This document shows positions 1-11,400 of a stretch of 64,000 nt of DNA, one piece after another (positions within the stretch are counted from its first letter, which is position 1; the number at the start of each line of letters is the position of its first letter). The notes under the pieces were generated by a model. It was not told where the DNA came from and ran no database searches. It worked only from the letters and a program-made list of their open reading frames with translations. A program made the translations under genes and the position numbers. The DNA is from Toxoplasma gondii ME49 (taxonomy: Eukaryota > Apicomplexa > Conoidasida > Eucoccidiorida > Sarcocystidae), in assembly GCF_000006565.2 (NCBI RefSeq), contig NC_031479.1, positions 2,630,289-2,694,288 on the forward strand. Direction: 5' to 3'.

Positions 1-2116
1 GTACACTGAATGCTGGGAAATCATCGAAATCTCCACGTCAAGGAGCCCATGAAGAAGCCTGTCAGGGTGCAAGTTTCCAAGGTTCGGGTATCAAAGCTTT
101 TTTCCGCGACTGCCTTTGTTTTCCTGTGGGGCGACAAGTAATTTAAGCAGGAACGAGCCGCCTGAAAACCAGGATTTCCATGACTCGTTGACCATACGAA
201 TGATGCCGTGTATGTATAGTGTCGCCCACGCCACGGCGCTGCCCTTCTCACTCTAGAGCGAAAGGTACTTTTTCGAAAAAGCGCTTCCCGTCAAGAACAG
301 TGTCTCATCCTGAACGCTTTTTTCGAGGAAGCGACCTCGTTAAGAAGGCCCTGGCGCCACTCCCCGGGGTGCCTGAAGTACGCGTAGCGTTTATCGTCTC
401 TGGTGGAGCAAACAACGGTGATGGATTCCCTCCCACAGTTCGTTCCGGAGCGTCTAGCCGCAGATTGTCACTGTTGTCGCACACTCGGCCTGCACAAAAT
501 GTCTGCATGATTGTACCTACCCTGATTCCTGGTTTTGTATGGAAGCAGCTTTAACGCCCGACCTTGTTGGATGGTACCCCAATGACTCCCGCCCTAGAAC
601 TGATTCTGCTGAATCCAGTCTCAATCAACTACAGTTCTGCCACCCAAACCTTTGCAGAATTTATTCTCATGACCCGTGCTGCAGCGCCATGGTCTTCTAC
701 TTTGACCATGCTGCATTAAACTCACCTCACACTCGACTACACAGGTAACAACTCCTCGAGAACGGCGTTAGTCCGTTTATCCAGCGAAACAAACCTCATT
801 GTTTTGCATGATCACCAGTTCAAGTGCCACAGCGTTTGCGGTACTTGCATGAAGTCACGAAGTTGAGTTGTCAAGCGATGCAGTGACCTAAGTGAAATGC
901 AGACAGCTTCCTCTCTAGATTTGAGGATTTTCCTGTAGTCTGCGGTTGGGTCAGTAGTTGGGTGCAGTGTGCATGATCTCTTTGACTCCTGCGAATAGTC
1001 TAGACAGAATTCACTGCAATTTCCACTCGGATATAACTCACAATCGCTTCTAAGAATCATCCCTATCATGGTAGTACGCTCTTCTCAATGGGAACTAATC
1101 ACTTTTCCCCCCAGTTGTCTTGCCGCCGCTACCTGGCGAGGCCTTGCTTTGCTTCTCCACACAAAGTAATGTTGACGACTGGGAAATATAGCACTAAGCC
1201 AGACTGTCCACATGCGGCAGTTAAGCTTCAAGAAATCCCTCTTTTCCCCTCTCAAAACTTTGTAATACACGGACTATCGCGAGGCAGAAAATACTGCGAC
1301 AGGGTTCTTGGCCTTTTGCCGCGTCACCCCACGTCACGATTTAGCCGACTTTCTTCCGCAACCGCCTGAGTCTTTCCACGATATTTTGAGTTACTGGTAC
1401 GGAAATCGAATTATACTATGAGAGTTGAGCGAACAACTGCGACAGAAGTTTCGCTAGTTTTTATCCTAAAAAGGAACCGTGTCTTGCCTGCCGCTGCTGT
1501 CTCGCGCATGCATCGGCTCGGGAAAGTTGCATGGGGGCGCCAGTCAAGACGAAATGTGGAGTTCTTCGCTACAAAAAGAGCAAGATGCACATATTTTTTG
1601 ATAGCAAGAGACAGGTAAATGACAAGGACGACTATTGCCTTGAGAGAGAGGCAAGACCGGGGGACGAAACAAGCAACTGTCGTCGTGAAGGCGAAAACAA
1701 AGCCCCACGATGAGTCGCTGGGCTGCTGCAGCCGCCGCTGTTCTGCATTCGACTTGGTAAACATGGAGATTCCTACCCCGTCTGTTGACGCTTTTCTGTC
1801 GTGATGATATCACCTGTATTTTTAAATGGGTTGTTTCGAGGATTTTTTTCCTAGCGTCCGTTTTGCCCGTTTTCTCCCGTTACGAAAGATCGCAGCTCTC
1901 AATTGCAGGTGGCTGATGACCATGTAACACTCGAACGGCTGCGTTTGCCGTCTACCCCCAGAATTTTCGGAAGGGTTCCCGTTTCCACTTGTTTTTTTAA
2001 GCCTTCTTTATTTCACCCAGTTCTCCTTGTCGCATCTGTCACGGTCTTCTTGCGGACTTCCGCGACAACGCGCGAAGCAGCCACCACCTCGATGTCGAGT
2101 ATCTTTTGATTGTACC
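1..2116. other. Intergenic region upstream of the AAA-like gene
   Basis: I see no convincing coding exon here on either strand. The longest open frames (219-554 and 1088-1369 on +, 812-1069 and 1411-1764 on -) lack recognisable motifs, have overlapping rivals on the other strand and do not join to neighbours by splice sites. The last 300 bases are T- and pyrimidine-rich, as is common before coccidian start codons, so this probably holds the promoter and 5' untranslated region of the gene beginning at 2117. Confidence 0.5.
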
Positions 2117-5100
2117 ATGCAGAGCGCCGCCGGACAAGTTGCCTCATCTTTTCTTCCTCCTCTTCTGAGGCCTCCCGTCCCCGAAACGTTACTTTTTCTA
2201 GATTCGCCTGAATATGAACTCCCCGTTTCTTTCCGGCGTGCGACCGCAGAGGCCGCAGAGCTCCTGCAATCCTGGGAGGCTCTCTGGGGACTCCTGTGCA
2301 AGCACGGACAGGACGCGAAAGTGATGAATTGCCCTCGTGTTTCGAGGCCTTTCTCTGACTCCACAAACCATGTTTCCTTGGCTCTTCAGGTGGCGCAAGA
2401 AACACTGCCAGCGACCTCTGCAGTGCCGCCACAAGACAGGAACGAAGACCAGGGCGGAGAAGACGGCGAAACCGTCCCAGAAGGTGAGGGAAACTCGCGA
2501 CCCCCGTGCGATTCCAAAGAAAGAAAGGAAGCGGCAACTCATCGAGGGGGAGGGACCCGACCTTCAGAGCCAAGAGCGGATGCACCTGGAGGCGAAGAGA
2601 CAGCTGAGGAGAAAGAGACAGTTGACCGCTTATGCCAATCCCTCTTGCGGCGCATGGCCTTCTGTCTCTCTCAGAGAGACGGGAGACAGCAGGCTACGCA
2701 GAGGGAATCTGCGCGGAACTGTCAAGGACGCGATGTGACGTTTGAGCGTGATCTACCTATGCTGTGTTCAGCTTGCTTGCTCATACCTTCGCCTGTGGCG
2801 CGGCTGCAGACTGCAACCCCATGCTCGGACTCGAGTTCAGCGCCGTTGTTCTCTTCCTTGTCTCCTTCTCTGTCCCCTCTGTCTCCTCTGTCTTCTTGTT
2901 CTCCCTCTCATCACTCGCATTCTCGTTGCCTCTCTTCGTCATCTGTGTCTCCCTTCGAGCCCTCTGGGCGTCAACTGTTTCAGCTCAGTGTGGTGTTCTG
3001 CCGACTAGATGGATTTTTCTCCGCGGCAGACACCGCAGCGACAGCGGCAGCAGACAGTGTGCAGAAGCTCTGGAGTGAGTCATGCACAGCCTTGGCATCG
3101 ACGGTCAGTTCTCTGCGCCATGCCGCTTCCTTGTCTTCTTCTGGAGTCGCGTCCTCTGCCTTTCAAGAACACAGTGGGCTCTCTGCAGGTCGCGCAAAGA
3201 CGTTCCGGGGACCTGAATGCTTGGGGGCGAAACTCCTCCACCAGGCGCTGGCAAATGGTGTCTCTCTGCCGTTGCGAAGCTTCACGGTCAGGCAAGCGGT
3301 GGAGAGAGAAGCCTCAGCTGAGATGGACAGTGAGGACCGCGAAATCCAAAAGGGAGAAGAGCGACCAGACGCATGCAACGCAGACCGTTCTGTCTCTGTT
3401 TCAAAAGACGACCGAGCAGAGACCAGCACGCAGAACACAGTGGCTGAGAAACGAAGAGCCTGTGCGTCTCATGAGGACGGCGGGAGAGGAGTCGTCTTCC
3501 TTGAAAAGAAACAACGCGTCGGTCCTCCTAGCGTTTGCTGCTATCTGCGAGGGCTCGAAAACCTAACTCGAGCACAGTGGAGACAAACCAAAGCTGTGCT
3601 TTCGTCTGTTCTGGCTGACGCCGCTGCATGCGCTCGCGTGGTGGATCGCAGGAGAGAAGGGGGGCACAGCAGGCGCGAGGACTTTGCCGGCAGTCGTCGC
3701 AGAGAAGAAGCCAAGGCTCTGAATGGAGATGGAGACGCAGACGGCGAAGAGAGGCCAGAGCACAGCGAACGTCCGGAGAGAGGCGAGACACCGAAACACA
3801 AGATCGAGGCAGAGCCGCACCTGACGGAGGCCGCCCAGAGAGGAGGCTGTGCGTCGTCTCAGAAATGCGGGAAGCAGGGACTGGAGAACAAGTCAGATGT
3901 CAGAACCGCGGGAGAAGAGGAGACTGCGACGGGCCGAAGCGAGGAGAGATGTCGGAAGGAAGAGGGGCGAAACACTGTTCGCGTTCTGATTGTCCTCGGG
4001 TGGGATACGAGCAAAGACGAGAGATGCAGTGATGACGGTGGCAGTGAGCTCGGCGCGAGGGACGCAGGTGGAGGAGGAGGAAGATGGGGACGCCAGAGGG
4101 CAAAACGTCGTCAAGACATTGAGGCCTGGGTGCATGCAGCCAATCAGCATTGCGGCTCGACTGTTCGAGTTCACTTCTTCGTGAACCGCGTACGCGGAGG
4201 AGGGAGGAGGAGACATGTGGAAGGCCTCGACAGTTTTGCTGAAGATGGAAAAGAGGCCGAAGTGGAACAAGGCGCAAACCGATCGAAAGAGGCCGAACGC
4301 TGGAAAGCGCGAGACAGTCTTGTCAATCAGGAAACAGACAAGCCGGATGAGACGTCCAGTGTTTCTGCCGTAAGCAGCGTAGATGACGGTCAAACGGATG
4401 CACTCTGTGGCAACGGGAAGAGCACGAAGGAGAGAGAAGGCGGACTTCCAGATTTGGAAAAGAGGCCTCACCGACCCGACCTCGATGAGAAGCCTCCAGC
4501 GGCGAACGGCGATGTATTGCAAGATCGAAGCGCTTTGCTTCTGTCTCTTCTCCGTGATGGAAACCAATGCATCAAACAACAACGCCAGACCATGTTATTC
4601 CTCGGTGGCGACGACTTTTTCCCCGCGCCGCCCGTCGGCGTTTCCTCCTTCGGTTCTCCCCAGCTGAGTTCTTCTCTCGGGGCGCTTCGCACGGACCTCC
4701 TGGGCCAGTTTGCCCGCCAGCTGGAAGACCTCGTGTACGTCCCTCTGTTGCTTCGTTCGCGTCTCTCTGCGGCTTCTTGGGGGTCCGAGAAAGCCGCTGC
4801 GTCCCCTTACGATTGCACTCGTGGCATCCGAGGAAGTCAGGTCCATGGCAGTGTGCCAGAAACACAGAAAAAAACAAAACTCCTGAGAGACTGCAATTCG
4901 CTCTACCGGGACTCGCGAGGCTTTTTGCCCCCGCCGCCTCGTCTGCTGATTCACAGCTGCCTCTGCAGCAAGCGAAGGAGACCAGAGGTGAAGTCTTCTT
5001 CTCTGCTTCCGGCTTCTGCCGCTCCGCGTTCTTCTTCTCGTCGGGCACAATCGTCCGCTTCCTCGCAAGACGCTGCCCACCCGGTGTCTGCATCCCCTTA

Positions 5101-5980
5101 TCCCGCGCCTTCGGTGACGCGCCCCAGCACAGAGAATCTTTCTCCGCAGACCCTGATCCAGCTGGTCGGAGAGAAATACTCGGCTTGCATTCAAACCTTT
5201 TTGCTTCCTCTGAGCGCGATCGCCTCCCCCTACGTCGGCCAGACAGAAGCGAAGCTTCGCCGACTTCTCCGGGTCGCGGCAAATGCGTCTCCGTCTGTCT
5301 TGGTTTTGCTTGGAATCGACCAGTTAGGTCGGAAGCGAGATCGAGGAGGTCGGCGAGAAGAAGGAGAACAGCGAGGAGCTAGAGAGAGAGAGCTCGTCGG
5401 GGGTGCGTCTGACGCGACACAAACGAGTGCAGAAGCCTCTTCGCAAGCGCGTTGGCCGACGGAGATGACGGGGAAGAGAGAATGTGGGTACGGTTTGTCG
5501 CCTGGAAACAGACGAGAGACAGGCAGTGACACAGACCGAGCTTCAGTGATGCTCGCCGAAGACGGAGCCAGCGGCAGGGAAGGAAAGAGGACCGAGGAAG
5601 CTTACTGTGACGCCTCTGTAGATGCAGACGAACGGGAACGGAAGGGCGCACGGGGGCGGCGAGAGGGAGGCCGAGCAAACAGTTTCCAGAGAAGGCTTCT
5701 CGCGACGCTCCTGGTGGCTCTCGACGAGGTCGAAGACCGTCGAAGAAGACACGAACAACTTCAAAGGGAAGAGGCAGAGGACGACGACACAGAGGTTGCA
5801 GAAACGGGAGGACAGTGGGGTCTAGACTCAGGCAGAGAATCCGTGGGAACCAGACGCAGAGAGTTCGCCGCAGCAGCAGCTGGCATGGCAATCATTGGGG
5901 TTGCTTCAGGGACGCCTGACACTCTAGACGAGGCGGTGGTACGAGCAGGCAGACTCGACAATTGGCTTTCGTGGTGCTGA
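2117..5980 (+). CDS. Large protein with a degenerate C-terminal AAA+ ATPase-like domain
   Basis: This apparently intronless reading frame gives about 1287 residues. The first 900 are low-complexity, rich in Ser, Arg, Glu and Gly. The last 350 resemble an AAA+ core broken by inserts: a strand LLIHSCLCSKR near residue 940 where the P-loop would lie, YVGQTEAKLRRLL near 1037, VLVLLGIDQLG near 1060 at Walker B, LLATLLVALDEVE near 1200, and IIGVASGTPDTLDEAVVRAGRLD near 1256 with the arginine-finger pattern. The P-loop GxxxxGK is absent and Walker B lacks its D-E pair, so ATP hydrolysis is doubtful. AAA+ families with an inactive ring include the first ring of the peroxins PEX1 and PEX6; a SPATA5/CDC48-like origin is equally possible. 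The frame stops soon after the arginine finger, with no lid domain, so a downstream exon may have been missed. ATG at 2117 is the first in-frame ATG. Confidence 0.6.
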   Translation: MQSAAGQVASSFLPPLLRPPVPETLLFLDSPEYELPVSFRRATAEAAELLQSWEALWGLLCKHGQDAKVMNCPRVSRPFSDSTNHVSLALQVAQETLPATSAVPPQDRNEDQGGEDGETVPEGEGNSRPPCDSKERKEAATHRGGGTRPSEPRADAPGGEETAEEKETVDRLCQSLLRRMAFCLSQRDGRQQATQRESARNCQGRDVTFERDLPMLCSACLLIPSPVARLQTATPCSDSSSAPLFSSLSPSLSPLSPLSSCSPSHHSHSRCLSSSSVSPFEPSGRQLFQLSVVFCRLDGFFSAADTAATAAADSVQKLWSESCTALASTVSSLRHAASLSSSGVASSAFQEHSGLSAGRAKTFRGPECLGAKLLHQALANGVSLPLRSFTVRQAVEREASAEMDSEDREIQKGEERPDACNADRSVSVSKDDRAETSTQNTVAEKRRACASHEDGGRGVVFLEKKQRVGPPSVCCYLRGLENLTRAQWRQTKAVLSSVLADAAACARVVDRRREGGHSRREDFAGSRRREEAKALNGDGDADGEERPEHSERPERGETPKHKIEAEPHLTEAAQRGGCASSQKCGKQGLENKSDVRTAGEEETATGRSEERCRKEEGRNTVRVLIVLGWDTSKDERCSDDGGSELGARDAGGGGGRWGRQRAKRRQDIEAWVHAANQHCGSTVRVHFFVNRVRGGGRRRHVEGLDSFAEDGKEAEVEQGANRSKEAERWKARDSLVNQETDKPDETSSVSAVSSVDDGQTDALCGNGKSTKEREGGLPDLEKRPHRPDLDEKPPAANGDVLQDRSALLLSLLRDGNQCIKQQRQTMLFLGGDDFFPAPPVGVSSFGSPQLSSSLGALRTDLLGQFARQLEDLVYVPLLLRSRLSAASWGSEKAAASPYDCTRGIRGSQVHGSVPETQKKTKLLRDCNSLYRDSRGFLPPPPRLLIHSCLCSKRRRPEVKSSSLLPASAAPRSSSRRAQSSASSQDAAHPVSASPYPAPSVTRPSTENLSPQTLIQLVGEKYSACIQTFLLPLSAIASPYVGQTEAKLRRLLRVAANASPSVLVLLGIDQLGRKRDRGGRREEGEQRGARERELVGGASDATQTSAEASSQARWPTEMTGKRECGYGLSPGNRRETGSDTDRASVMLAEDGASGREGKRTEEAYCDASVDADERERKGARGRREGGRANSFQRRLLATLLVALDEVEDRRRRHEQLQREEAEDDDTEVAETGGQWGLDSGRESVGTRRREFAAAAAGMAIIGVASGTPDTLDEAVVRAGRLDNWLSWC

Positions 5981-8468
5981 GTGTGAACATGATCTGAAGC
6001 TCTGGACGAAAGCGACAGCCCGAGAGAGACGAAATGGGATGCTCTCGGTACATCTGCAAAACCTAGGAATCGCAGGTACAGACAGACATAAAAGAAAGGA
6101 GCAGAAAGCAGGAGGTGAGATGCAACACCGGGCAGGGAAGGAACCGGATATGCACAGAGAGAGAGAGAGAAGAAGAACGGCAGAGAAAAGAAGAAACATG
6201 GAAAGAAATTTGCGTTTTTTTGTCGGCACAGGGATTCCACCATGTAACGGAGAACATCGGTTGAGGCAACTAAGCCGTTGCCAAGCAAGGAAAAGTGGAA
6301 ATTTTCTGAATGCAGCGTGTGCGTCCATTTAACATTTCCAGAGAGGTAACCATTGTTACAAACCAGATATCGTCTGCGGTGTCTGTGACTGTCATGGTTA
6401 CCTTTTCAATTTCTTTGTTTCCTGATGAGGCGCACATACTCTTTTCGTGGCGTCGACCACTGGGAAACAGATGTTTTCCGAACCCGCCAGACATACCCCG
6501 ACTCCGCTTGATGGTGATATAGTCGACATGTAGACTCAAAATAGCAAATCTAATACGGAGTTCGACCATACAGGTGAGTTTCAATGCCCGAGGCAGAGCA
6601 CTGGACGAGGTGTTTAGAGAGTTGTTCTCCGACTAATAAGAGCCATAGCAGAAGATTTCATGCATGCTGTACCCATCAGGTAGCAACTGAAACTCGAATT
6701 TCTGCCTTCTGACTGGAGGCAGGTAATGACAACTACAGGAAATGTCGATGTCGCCAGGAATCTGTGAAGACTACTCTTGCTAGGTGCACGATTGAGATGC
6801 ATTTGCAAGTGTATGAAAACCTATAGAATGGCTGGCCGATTTTCAATTCGCCAGACGTTTGCACACTCTGAACGTTTATGTCGCACCGGGTGCCCTAGCT
6901 AGAAAGGGTATTCACTGTTCCATTTATCACGTTTCAAATGCTTCGTCTAAGGTTTCAGTGGGCGGCCGGTCGACTTTTATTGAATTAAGACGGCCATACA
7001 TACGTCGCCTTTCCTATGAATCTCTCTCTGGGTATTGGCAGGTTGCCCGTCACACTGTTCGGAAGGTTTCCACTGCATTTGAAACTGCCGCAATGCTGTC
7101 GATGTGAGGAAGTAACCACATTCTGCATGGGGTGCCCCCTTGAGAGAGGAATAGTTCCCCTCCAGGATTTAGAGAGAGAGAAAATGTCATGTTTCGTAAA
7201 AACAAATCGGTTGCAAGGACGCTGCTTTGCCATTCCAGTTTACACACTCTTCTTATCAGCGGATACACAGGTCACGTGTACCTTCTGCCAACTCGTGACC
7301 TGTATATCTCTTATGATAAATTTACTATCCCATAGTTTACTCCACGGAACAACAACCATGGTGGAACTACCTTCTGTGCAAGTCATTCCAGATCCCTTAA
7401 GCAACTAAGCAATTAAAGCAAAAAAAAACACATAGACGCTTGACATCCACGTTTTTCGCGAGACTTCTAGGTCTAAGTAAGGACGTCAGCGGAGTATAGC
7501 GGCGGGTGCAACTGCATTGCTAGGAATGCAGCTGTGCCTTATCAGAAATACCATAAATGGAAGATGAAATCTCTCTGCAGAGACGGGAGACTGTGCCTGC
7601 CTGGCGACGCAACACCAGGAGGGTCACGCAGCGACGTTCGCTAGCGGCGGGGAAGCTACACCTCTGCATGACTATGCATATAAAAACACCCGGAAATCTC
7701 ACAAGAAAAACACTATGGGGTCCTTCATAAACAATACGTGCTAGGTGTTGAAGATCGATCCAGCTTTCTTCGTGTCAGTTCTCAGTTTCTTAAAAACTCT
7801 TGTGCAAGACACCGGGGCAACTCAAAGCGCCAGCATGCGGCATGGTTCCGTACGTGGAGTGTCGGCTATCGCGCAAAAGACTTTCTGTGATGATGTTTTG
7901 TGTGGCGTACGTTCGTTTTCATTAATACAAATTGTCAGATGAATGTATCTTAACAAGATGCTCCACCGGCTTCTTTCTGGATCAAATTCTGCTCTTTTCC
8001 TTCCGTTTTTTTTCGCTGCTTGGACCTCGTCTGGCAACATCTGTACTGCATGCATCGAGCGTAGGTCGTTCTGTCTCTTCTTTCAACCGTTTTCCTGTCT
8101 CCTTTATCCTTTATCGCGAGTTGCTTTTCCCTTAACTCTGCGTTCTTCTTTATTTCCCCTTCATCTCACTTTTTTTAGATACACCTCTTCGTTTTCCCTC
8201 CACGTCGATGTGCGACTTAGCTTGTACCGTTCGACGGAGCCCGCCGATATTTTCGATTTTCTTTTTTTTTGTGTTCACCTGTGGAGATCTCGAATCAAAC
8301 AGACATCCGATTTCGTAGTACACCAAATGATTTCGGCTATGAGGGAGCAGTTTTCAAGTGTCCATCGTCGCTGTTGAGGCACGAGGTCGCTTGCTGGACT
8401 CTAACGGATCACACCTTCCCTTCCGCGTAAATCTCCTTCGCATCTTCAGACAAGTCTTTCTTGCTTTC
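5981..8468. other. Intergenic region between the AAA-like and pseudouridine synthase genes
   Basis: No exon is supported here. Short open frames on both strands are isolated and carry no motif. The right part (about 7970-8460) is strongly T/C-rich on the + strand, which suits a 5' untranslated region or a pyrimidine tract before the signal-peptide start at 8469. Two TGCATGC words occur at 6661 and 8047. If the AAA-like gene has a further exon carrying its missing lid domain it should lie here, but I could not find one. Confidence 0.5.
8047..8053. promoter_or_regulatory. TGCATGC palindromic word upstream of the pseudouridine synthase
   Basis: A perfect TGCATGC lies 416 bases before the ATG at 8469. 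This word has been reported as enriched upstream of Toxoplasma genes, and related words are bound by apicomplexan AP2 proteins. It also occurs inside exons and introns of this window, so a regulatory role here is only inferred. Confidence 0.3.
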
Positions 8469-11400
8469 ATGACGCCTCGCTTCTTCCCTCTTCTCTGTTC
8501 TCTCTTTCTTCTTCCCCTGTTGTCGCCACACTGTCGCCGACACTCATGGAGCACAGGTAGCCTATGCCCGGCCGGCGAGGCTTCCCCAGTTTCACAGGGA
8601 TCTTCTACGAGGGCTCACCCGTTTCCTTCTGGTCACACTCTTCTGTCTCCCCAACTCTCTTTCTGTCCTTTCCCGTTGACAAGCACTGACAAGCGCGCAA
8701 GAGTTGTCGTCTGTGCCTCGACAGTTCAGGATGACCTCTCACCCGAGGGGGTTTGCGGGAGTTCCCCTTCTTCTCTTTTTGTCTCAGAATCGAATTCGAC
8801 ATTTCCTCTCAGAGGCCTCAAGGACCCCGGAGGCCTTCTCGGCAGCCTCAAGAGGCGCGCTTCACAGGAAAACAAAGATGGTGCGTCAAAGTTGCTAAGC
8901 TTCGACCAGGAGTCTTTCGCGTTTTCCGCGTCGGCCTCTTCTTGGTCCCCTTGTCCCCACTGGAGGCTCAGTGAGCTTCCCCCAGCGAAGTCGAATGCTT
9001 CGACGGGAGGCTTCAGCGGCGGTGTGTCACAAGGTCTTTTGCCGACGAGACTAACCGCAAGCATCAAAAACCTTCTGCCTTTCAGAGGGCATGCAGTGTC
9101 TCCTCTCGGAGGTTTGACTTCACGTACCCCCCCAGAGTTTGCCCCCCTCTTTCCCCTTCGTCTCTCGACCGCCAACGGTTATCGTGTTCGAGGATCTGCG
9201 ACTCGCCAGTTCTTCTTCAGAGACCTGTCTCGGTTTTCGGCGGCGACTCGCAACGCGTTCCTTCGCAAGAGGCCAGGAGTCGCAGCGCGAAAGGGACATT
9301 TCCCATGCGGTACAAGCGACATTCTTGCGTTTCTCCACGCCTTCCACTCTGCCTCAACAGGCGCATGCAAACGAGCAGCGAAACGCTTTCGGTCGGCGTT
9401 GCCCCGTTCAAGTTCGCGGTTCGGTCAGTTCCGTGGGATAACTTCGACAGACAAAGAGCAGCCCGTGACCTCGCTAGTGTTCGGAACCGATCGTCTAGCG
9501 CAAAGACGCGTTCCTTGCGAAGGCCTTTCGGTCGAGTCTTCGTCGCTTTTCTCCTCGTGGCGCCCCACACTCCTACCTTTGCTGGCTTCTCGCCGACCGC
9601 CTCGCCGAAAGAGAATTCGCGCTACGAGAGAGTCTGTCGAGCACAGGTCACAAGGGAGTTTAGCGAGCGATAGGAGCTCTGTCATTTCGCCGTTCTCTTC
9701 TTGTCAGTCGTCTGCATCTCCGGCGTCTTTCACCTCGTCGAGTTCTCGACAAAGCGACATGGCGGTAGAACTCCATTTCGTTCTTGACTCAAACCCTGAG
9801 GACCCTGCAGTGGCTGCTGCAGACTTCAAAAAGTTCTTACGGGGATGCTTTGCCGCTGCGTTGGTGGAGGCGCGAAGGGAACGGCAAGGCGAGATGGCAC
9901 AAACGCTCTCGACAACCTCTCCTTTCCGTACTTGTCAACAGTCCTACTCTTCTCACGCTTCTTGCTACGCCCCTGGTCTGCACTCCACACCAGCGTTGGG
10001 CTATGTCTCGTCTTCTCCCTCGGCCTCGAGTCAGTCGCTTATGTCTCCTCCGTCGCCTTCTGCTCTTTCGTCTCCTGCCTCTGTTTCGATTCTTTCTTCT
10101 CTTGCATCTGATTCGTCTCTATCTCCTTCATCTTCCTGTGTTGATTCTTCGGGAGGCTCCGCCTCGATGTCTGGCGCTTGTTCTAACTCTGCCGAGACGG
10201 ACTCCGACGCAGGCGTTTCTTTAGAGTTTTCCTGCGCTTCTCGTCGAGAAGCATTTGAAGAACAGGCGACTCGTGCTCTTGCAAGGGTCGTTCTGGATAC
10301 ATCGTGTTTCTCTAGAATGTATGAACGACTTCAGGCATTTGCGAATGCACGCAGTCGCCAAAGCGCCTGCTTCCCAGGAGACAGCGCAGGTGCCGAGAAC
10401 CGGGCGGGAGAGCGAGACGCATGCACACCCTGGAGTGAGCGACCTTTACTGGTTTCGCGCGTCGCTTCAGATGCCCCCGTCGCTGATGAAGCGAATGGGG
10501 TACGGCGGGAGGTTCCTGAAAAACATGAGTATCCTCTGTACTCGAAGCGTTTCTCACAAGGTCTCTCTCAAGCGGCGGCATCCGTGGGCAAATGCCAAAC
10601 GTTTCAGGAGGGCACTGGTCGACCCCGCAGGACAAACAAGAGAGGAGAGAAAGAAGATGCAAGAAGGCGAGACGGGAGGGGGCTAGACACACCCGTTTTT
10701 ATATCTAGAGAGGGGAGAGCATTTGAGGAACTCGCCGAGAACGAGGGGGCGGAGAATGGAGGTCATGCAAATACTCCCGAAGAAGACACTTTGAAGGGAT
10801 CCAGACAGGAAACGCAGGAGACTGGAACGAACATGGCGTTTCATGGAGCACGCAACGACGGCGGAAGAGAAGGCGAGGGAGAGGACAGAGAAGCTAGAGA
10901 AGATAGAGAAGCTAGAAAAGATAGAGAAGCTAGAGAAGATAGAGAAGCTAGAGAAGATAGAGAAGCTAGAGACGAGACACATGCATCGAAGAGGGTGACT
11001 AACTCCCATGGCCTCGTGCTTTATCGGGAAGGTGTGGTCCAGAGAGTGAGGCAGCTTGCTGCGCTGGTCGTCGACCTAGGCCAGACGTACGATGCGCTTC
11101 ACCAGGAGCTCTTGGAGAGAGCAGCAAACGAAGAAGGAAGCCAGGGAGACGCGTCCGAAGCTGCCCGCGCTGGGCCAACACACGCCGAGCCAGGCGGTAG
11201 TACAGCAGGACGACAGCGCGAAACTGAAAACCAATACGCAACTCCTCGGAACGAAACTGCGTCGTCCCGCATGCGTTTCGAAGGCCGTTCACATCAGGAA
11301 ACCGTGAAGGCCGTAGACATGTGCAGTGTACGTACAGACTCTAAGCATGACGACTCGGAGGAGGGTACAAGGAACGGAATAGCTCCGAAAGTGCTCGCGA

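Noticed and set aside
2013..2585. 190-codon minus-strand frame at the start of the AAA-like gene
   Set aside because: It overlaps the start of the long plus-strand frame, has no motif and no splice partner.
4567..5382. Open frames of 271 (+), 236 (-) and 199 (-) codons overlapping the AAA-like gene
   Set aside because: They are shadows of the long AAA-like frame. They have skewed Arg/Ser/Pro composition and no motifs, while the AAA elements lie in the main frame.
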